DNA from: UBA5951 sp012269555
GTDB taxonomy: Bacteria; Pseudomonadota; Alphaproteobacteria; Puniceispirillales; Puniceispirillaceae
Assembly (NCBI GenBank): GCA_038147755.1
Contig: JAYQTS010000003.1
Coordinates: forward strand, 355,122-419,121
Length of the DNA stretch: 64,000 nt
Direction: 5' to 3'
Shown: in pieces, positions 60,947 to 64,000 of the stretch
How positions within the stretch are numbered: the first letter of the stretch is position 1
How the letters are laid out: each line of letters starts with the position of its first letter
Made by a program: the position numbers and the translations under genes
Notes under the pieces: model-generated
What the model saw: only the letters and a program-made list of their open reading frames with translations
What the model was told of the DNA's origin: nothing
Databases searched by the model: none

Positions 60947-61954
60947 TTACCAACCAATTTCGTTTATTATTTTTTGTGCATTGGGGCTCTGTTCCGCTAT
61001 TACATTAAGAGGAAGCTCATCCATTTTAAATTCACCCCATGAAGCAACTTCTTCACTAAGTGAGGCTTTTGGGTTGGCTGGATATTCAAAATTAGTCTCT
61101 GTGTAAATATATTGTGCTTCTTCTGAAGTGAGCCACTCCAAAAATTCTCTTGCACGTTGCTTGTTTTTTGACCCTTTCAATATTCCAGCAGCAGAGATAT
61201 TCATATGCTGCCCTCTACCTTCCTGATTAATAAATGCTATCTCTATAGCGTCTGCCCATTGTTTTTGTTCTGGATGATCTTTGGAAAATTTCATTTTTCC
61301 AAAATAATAAGTATTCATCAATGCTACATCACATTGGCCAGTAAATATTGCCTTTGCCTGAGCTCTATCATTTCCTTGAGGACGGCGCGCTAAATTATTT
61401 ACAAATCCAAGTGTCCATTCCTTTGCTTCTTCAATACCATTGTGGGCTATCAGAGAGGCTAAAATTGCACGGTTGTATACATGGCTACCTTTCCTAGAAC
61501 ATACCCTTCCCTTCCATTTTGGTAATGCAAGTTCTTCTATTGTCGTAATTGATTTCTTACCAACTCGTTCTTTAGAGACTGCAATGATTCTTGCTCGTAA
61601 TGACAAAGCTGTCCAATTATCGTTAGAATCCCTAAATTGAGGCGGAATATTCATTTGAATGATGCTTGAGTTAAGTGGTACTAATAGTTTAGTGTCAGCA
61701 AGTTCTTTAATGCGACTAATATCCACAGTCAAAACAAGGTCCGCTTTGGTATTGTTACCCTCGGTTTGAATTCTTGTTGCCAATCCTTCTGGCGCATAAA
61801 CAGTTTTAAATTCAACTCCTGTTTTTTTTGTATAAGCCTTTAGTATTGGTTCAAGAAGAAACGGCTGTCTATGTGTATATATTCCGATACTTTCCGCCAA
61901 AACAACGGTACTATTGAACAATATGGTTGATAAAATTAGAAAGACCCTAAGCAT
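60947..61954 (-). CDS. Ferric iron ABC transporter substrate-binding protein (FutA/FbpA family)
   Basis: Periplasmic Fe3+-binding protein, 335 residues. Signal peptide MLRVFLILSTILFNSTVVLA. IGIYTHRQPFLLEPILKAY opens the mature domain, DLVLTVDISRIKELAD and KWKGRVCSRKGSHVYNRAI follow, and ALMNTYYFGKM supplies the paired tyrosines that bind iron in this family; NISAAGILKGSKNKQRAREFLEWL is the usual C-terminal hinge. The permease and ATPase genes are not adjacent. Two Fur boxes flank a candidate promoter upstream, so it is almost certainly iron-repressed. Confidence 0.93.
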   Translation of the reverse strand: MLRVFLILSTILFNSTVVLAESIGIYTHRQPFLLEPILKAYTKKTGVEFKTVYAPEGLATRIQTEGNNTKADLVLTVDISRIKELADTKLLVPLNSSIIQMNIPPQFRDSNDNWTALSLRARIIAVSKERVGKKSITTIEELALPKWKGRVCSRKGSHVYNRAILASLIAHNGIEEAKEWTLGFVNNLARRPQGNDRAQAKAIFTGQCDVALMNTYYFGKMKFSKDHPEQKQWADAIEIAFINQEGRGQHMNISAAGILKGSKNKQRAREFLEWLTSEEAQYIYTETNFEYPANPKASLSEEVASWGEFKMDELPLNVIAEQSPNAQKIINEIGW

Positions 61955-62028
61955 CTGATTTTCGCCTCTTTGTTAAGTTAAAGAATTTTTCCTTTTTGAT
62001 TTTTATCTATATAAAAGATCTACATTTT

Positions 62029-62050
62029 GATAATGATAATTATTATCATT
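62029..62050. promoter_or_regulatory. Fur box 1 upstream of futA
   Basis: GATAATGATAATTATTATC (62029-62047) matches the classical 19-base Fur box at 18 of 19 positions. The overlapping AATGATAAT-T-ATTATCATT (62032-62050) is a perfect 9-1-9 inverted repeat. It overlaps the candidate -10 of the futA promoter, the position expected for repression by iron-loaded Fur. Confidence 0.88.
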
Positions 62051-62074
62051 AAAGATCTGTGATTATATTGTCAA
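62045..62074 (-). promoter_or_regulatory. Candidate futA promoter between the Fur boxes
   Basis: On the minus strand a perfect TTGACA (62069-62074) lies between the two Fur boxes, and AATGAT (62045-62050) follows 18 bases on, inside Fur box 1. Four of six -10 bases match. The start of futA is about 90 bases downstream with GAGG before the ATG. Confidence 0.45.
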
Positions 62075-62082
62075 TATTTTTT

Positions 62083-62101
62083 AATAATGATAATCGTTAT
62101 C
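62083..62101. promoter_or_regulatory. Fur box 2 upstream of futA
   Basis: AATAATGATAATCGTTATC matches the Fur consensus at 17 of 19 positions. Its centre is 54 bases from that of box 1, just upstream of the TTGACA. Two sites bracketing a promoter give tight repression in known Fur systems. Confidence 0.8.
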
Positions 62102-62199
62102 ACTTTTATTATATTTTCTAAAACGCTCTACCCACTAAAAAATTAAATGAACATAAATTTCTCAAATATTTTTTTATTATTTAACTTTTGAATTGATTA

Positions 62200-62627
62200 T
62201 TAGGTAGTTAGAATTGCAATACCAACAAGGACAAGTAACAAAGAGGTTCTTGCTATTACCGGTATAACTTTCATGATTTGCGGGTTGGGAGAGACACCTT
62301 TCTTGCCACAGTCATATAAATGATAATTTAAAAATGTTACAACTAATAATAAAGCAGAAGCACCAAAAAGCTTTAGATGAAAGGCCCACCCTAAATTAAA
62401 GCTACCATATATATCTGGTATGTAAGGAAATAACCAGTTATCCATAAGATTATCAGGGCGACTAAACCAAGTCGTGCCAGTAAGACCATCGTTTGCTGAA
62501 CAGGTATCGCAGGAATTACATTATGTTTGTCATGAGTTTTAACAAGAAGCCCGTTGGCAACCCCAAGACCTCCCGCCAAAAATAAAGATAAGTAATGAAA
62601 GAATTTTAAAACAATAATAAGTGACAA
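62200..62627 (-). CDS. Four-helix membrane protein with histidines in the helices (frameshifted)
   Basis: About 141 residues when joined across a shift near 62420 (ITGYFLTYQIY then GSFNLGWAFHLKLFGAS). Four hydrophobic segments with histidines at helix positions (LKFFHYLSLFLAGGLG, GWAFHLKLFGASALL, TFLNYHLYDCG), a layout that could bind haem, as in CopD/HemJ-like or cytochrome b561-like proteins. I do not recognise the exact family. The gene ends about 100 bases upstream of the Fur boxes and is not itself placed to be under them. Confidence 0.6.
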
Positions 62628-62773
62628 ATTCCACTCCTATTCGGTTAACAACCCTACCTAAAATCATAAATTTATTTTCGTAAATTTCAAACAATTTACT
62701 CTTTTAACTCGTCACATTTAAAAAATTTTTTTTTTCTCAGATGATACGTAGAAAAAGTTCTTTAACTGCCGGC

Positions 62774-63101
62774 TTACCTACAGCTTAACTCCTCTCTACG
62801 CATTGGCATACTATCTATCAATTCGAATAAGTTGATTAGAAGTCTAGTATCTTCACTATATGCCTTTATTGAACCATCATAACCTATAAGCCAAATACCT
62901 TTTTTTGTATGCATCACTGAAGGTAATTCTTTTATGGGAAGATCATTAACAAAAAAATGAAGCAGTTTTAATTTTCTGTCTTTGATTTCTAATTCGTATT
63001 GCGCAAAAAAATTCTTTTACACATTTCTCAAGTTTGTTTTCGCCCTCATCAGTGATCATTATTAAAAGGCGATTGCTCCAAGAATAATTATCAATAATCA
63101 T
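62774..63101 (-). CDS. DUF4174 family protein (one frameshift)
   Basis: About 108 residues once a T7 run (A7 at 63005-63011 on the plus strand) is read as six. The sequence then runs MIIDNYSWSNRLLIMITDEG, EFFAQYELEIKDRKLKLLHF, KGIWLIGYDGSIKAYSEDTR and ends LFELIDSMPMRREELSC. The opening Y-x-W-x-N/K-R and the closing FELIDSMPMRREEL are the marks of DUF4174, whose function is unknown and whose members are often exported; no signal peptide is seen here. It starts 24 bases after the DUF2652 stop, on the same strand. Confidence 0.75.
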
Positions 63102-63124
63102 TTTTTTCTTTAAAATTTTTGGTC

Positions 63125-63826
63125 TTACTTCTTTATAAAAAAGCTAAGCATTCTATAAGTATCCAGGACCCTCCGTGTAAAGCGATTATCTACTACCGTG
63201 TTACCCTTACCTTCAAAGTCAACAAATCCAAATTTCTGTTTGCCAAAATCATCAATTTTTTGTGTGATTATTGAAAATTCAAAATGCTTATCTAATTGCT
63301 CTAATACAGCACCTGAAAATAAAAAATATTCAGAGGACTTTACTTTATTTTTTAACAAACGATGAATAAAAATTAGGGCTTCGCCAGATAACTCTTGGTT
63401 ATTTCTTATTTCTGTTTGGTTAAAATAACCTTTGTGAAGGAACATTTTTAATTTAAGATTTTTTGATTGTTGACAAGGGTCACAAGGGCAGGACTGGACA
63501 AATTGCAATGAATTTACTTTAGAATTAAATCGTTCTCTGGTAATTACCATTTTTTCATATATATCCTGCATTTGATTTTTATCACTAATTTCTTCTAGAA
63601 AAAAAAGAGCAGCGTCACCTTCGAGTTTATTGAATTGCATAACTGGCTCAAAATTTTGAATAACTTCTTCCAACAAAGTATTGATTAATTTATGAGCATG
63701 GCTATCCCAAAAATCCGCTATTTTTTTTCCTATGATAGGTTTTTTTCTCATCGAATGGTTTTTGATAAAAGGTGTATAGCCACTTATGTCTGCGATTAAT
63801 AAAAAACCTGACTTATTCTGCATCAA
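63125..63826 (-). CDS. DUF2652 protein, class III nucleotide-cyclase-like fold
   Basis: 233 residues, frame intact. FLLIADISGYTPFI (D13) matches the first metal-binding motif of class III adenylyl/guanylyl cyclases, and QFNKLEGDAALFF (K67, D71) matches the K-x-x-G-D motif with the purine-contacting Lys and second Asp. LKMFLHKGYF fits the cyclase H-x-G strand, and GEALIFIHRLL fits G-D-x-V-N-x-A-x-R-L with the transition-state Asn replaced by I152 and R156 kept. A Cys cluster, CPCDPC (113-118), is inserted between the halves. Whether it makes cyclic nucleotide is unknown. Confidence 0.75.
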   Translation of the reverse strand: MMQNKSGFLLIADISGYTPFIKNHSMRKKPIIGKKIADFWDSHAHKLINTLLEEVIQNFEPVMQFNKLEGDAALFFLEEISDKNQMQDIYEKMVITRERFNSKVNSLQFVQSCPCDPCQQSKNLKLKMFLHKGYFNQTEIRNNQELSGEALIFIHRLLKNKVKSSEYFLFSGAVLEQLDKHFEFSIITQKIDDFGKQKFGFVDFEGKGNTVVDNRFTRRVLDTYRMLSFFIKK

Positions 63827-63978
63827 ATTTCCCTTAAAAAAATTTAGTTTTCTAATTTAAAAACAATACTACTCAGTTAACACTCAAGCATAAAATACCT
63901 AAGCACAACCTTAAATCAGCGAAAAATATGTAAAAATTCTTTAACCGTTTATTTCGTAGTTTTATTTTAGAGTTTAAG

Positions 63979-64000
63979 TGGCGGGAGTGACGGGATTAAA
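63979..64000 (-). tRNA. Possible 3' end of a tRNA running off the window
   Basis: Read on the minus strand, the last bases give a T-stem strand CCCGT, a seven-base acceptor strand CACTCCC, a discriminator G and CCA. The spacing is right for a tRNA 3' end. The visible T-loop bases (TTTAAT) lack the usual C56, so either there is a base error here or the match is chance. The amino acid cannot be told. Confidence 0.3.

Noticed and set aside
62200..62627. HemJ protoporphyrinogen oxidase
   Set aside because: Size and helix number fit, but the usual HemJ opening and its conserved residues are not visible, so I left it unnamed.

Overview
The window is 64 kb of AT-rich chromosome from what looks like a free-living, compact, probably marine alphaproteobacterium (SAR116- or AEGEAN-169-like is my guess; the rank below class is inference). 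The class call rests on several things seen together: the ntrB-ntrC-ntrY-ntrX-trkA-dat-hfq run, the fused ispDF next to dusB, a pyruvate dehydrogenase E1 beta with its own lipoyl domain, the mfd/sdhE/recG cluster, and the eno-kdsA-pyrG-secG-tpiA and ppiD-trpE order. There are no insertion sequences, phage genes or CRISPR arrays, and intergenic gaps are short.

Layout. 1-7.1 kb: two uptake operons, aapJQMP (general L-amino acids; aapJ is cut by the window start) and proXWV (betaine-type osmolytes). 7.2-11.5 kb: hflX, then two overlapping photolyase-family genes, a classical CPD photolyase and an Fe-S cryptochrome/(6-4)-type photolyase. 11.5-21.9 kb: redox and stress genes (GST, HugZ-like, FrnE-like), repair (mfd, recG), sdhE, a DUF502 membrane protein, mazG and an inositol-monophosphatase-family gene. 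22-31.7 kb: a long minus-strand regulatory block, dusB-ntrB-ntrC-ntrY-ntrX, trkA, dat and hfq. 31.8-40.7 kb: ispDF-pgpA-pncC facing ratA, lipA, lpd, pdhC, pdhB, pdhA (lipoate and pyruvate dehydrogenase). 40.9-46.4 kb: ftsB, eno, kdsA, pyrG, secG, tpiA. 46.6-50.8 kb: ppiD, trpE, a LysE-type exporter and tRNA-Pro(TGG). 50.8-59.8 kb: a DUF192 protein, a histone-deacetylase-like amidohydrolase and a nine-gene Mrp-type cation/proton antiporter operon. 60-64 kb: small membrane ORFs, a SufU-like scaffold, a Fur-controlled iron-binding protein, a small membrane protein, and a DUF4174-DUF2652 pair.

A technical point dominates the reading. At least 23 genes are interrupted by single-base indels, often in homopolymers, and many of them are housekeeping genes (eno, lpd, lipA, pdhB, pdhC, mfd). 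The simplest explanation is uncorrected long-read error, so I annotate these as whole genes and give the approximate break positions. About 13 kb (49.1-62.4 kb) is free of such breaks.

The most interesting biology is in three places. NtrC keeps an intact receiver and Fis-type helix-turn-helix but has lost the P-loop glycines, both Walker B acids and the GAFTGA loop; NtrX keeps its ATPase motifs but also lacks GAFTGA, which points to sigma54-independent nitrogen control. The DUF2652 protein at the right end is laid out like a class III nucleotide cyclase, with both metal-binding Asp kept and the transition-state Asn replaced, and it is paired with a DUF4174 gene. The Mrp-type operon has three large antiporter-like subunits and a small two-helix protein in place of a full MrpA.
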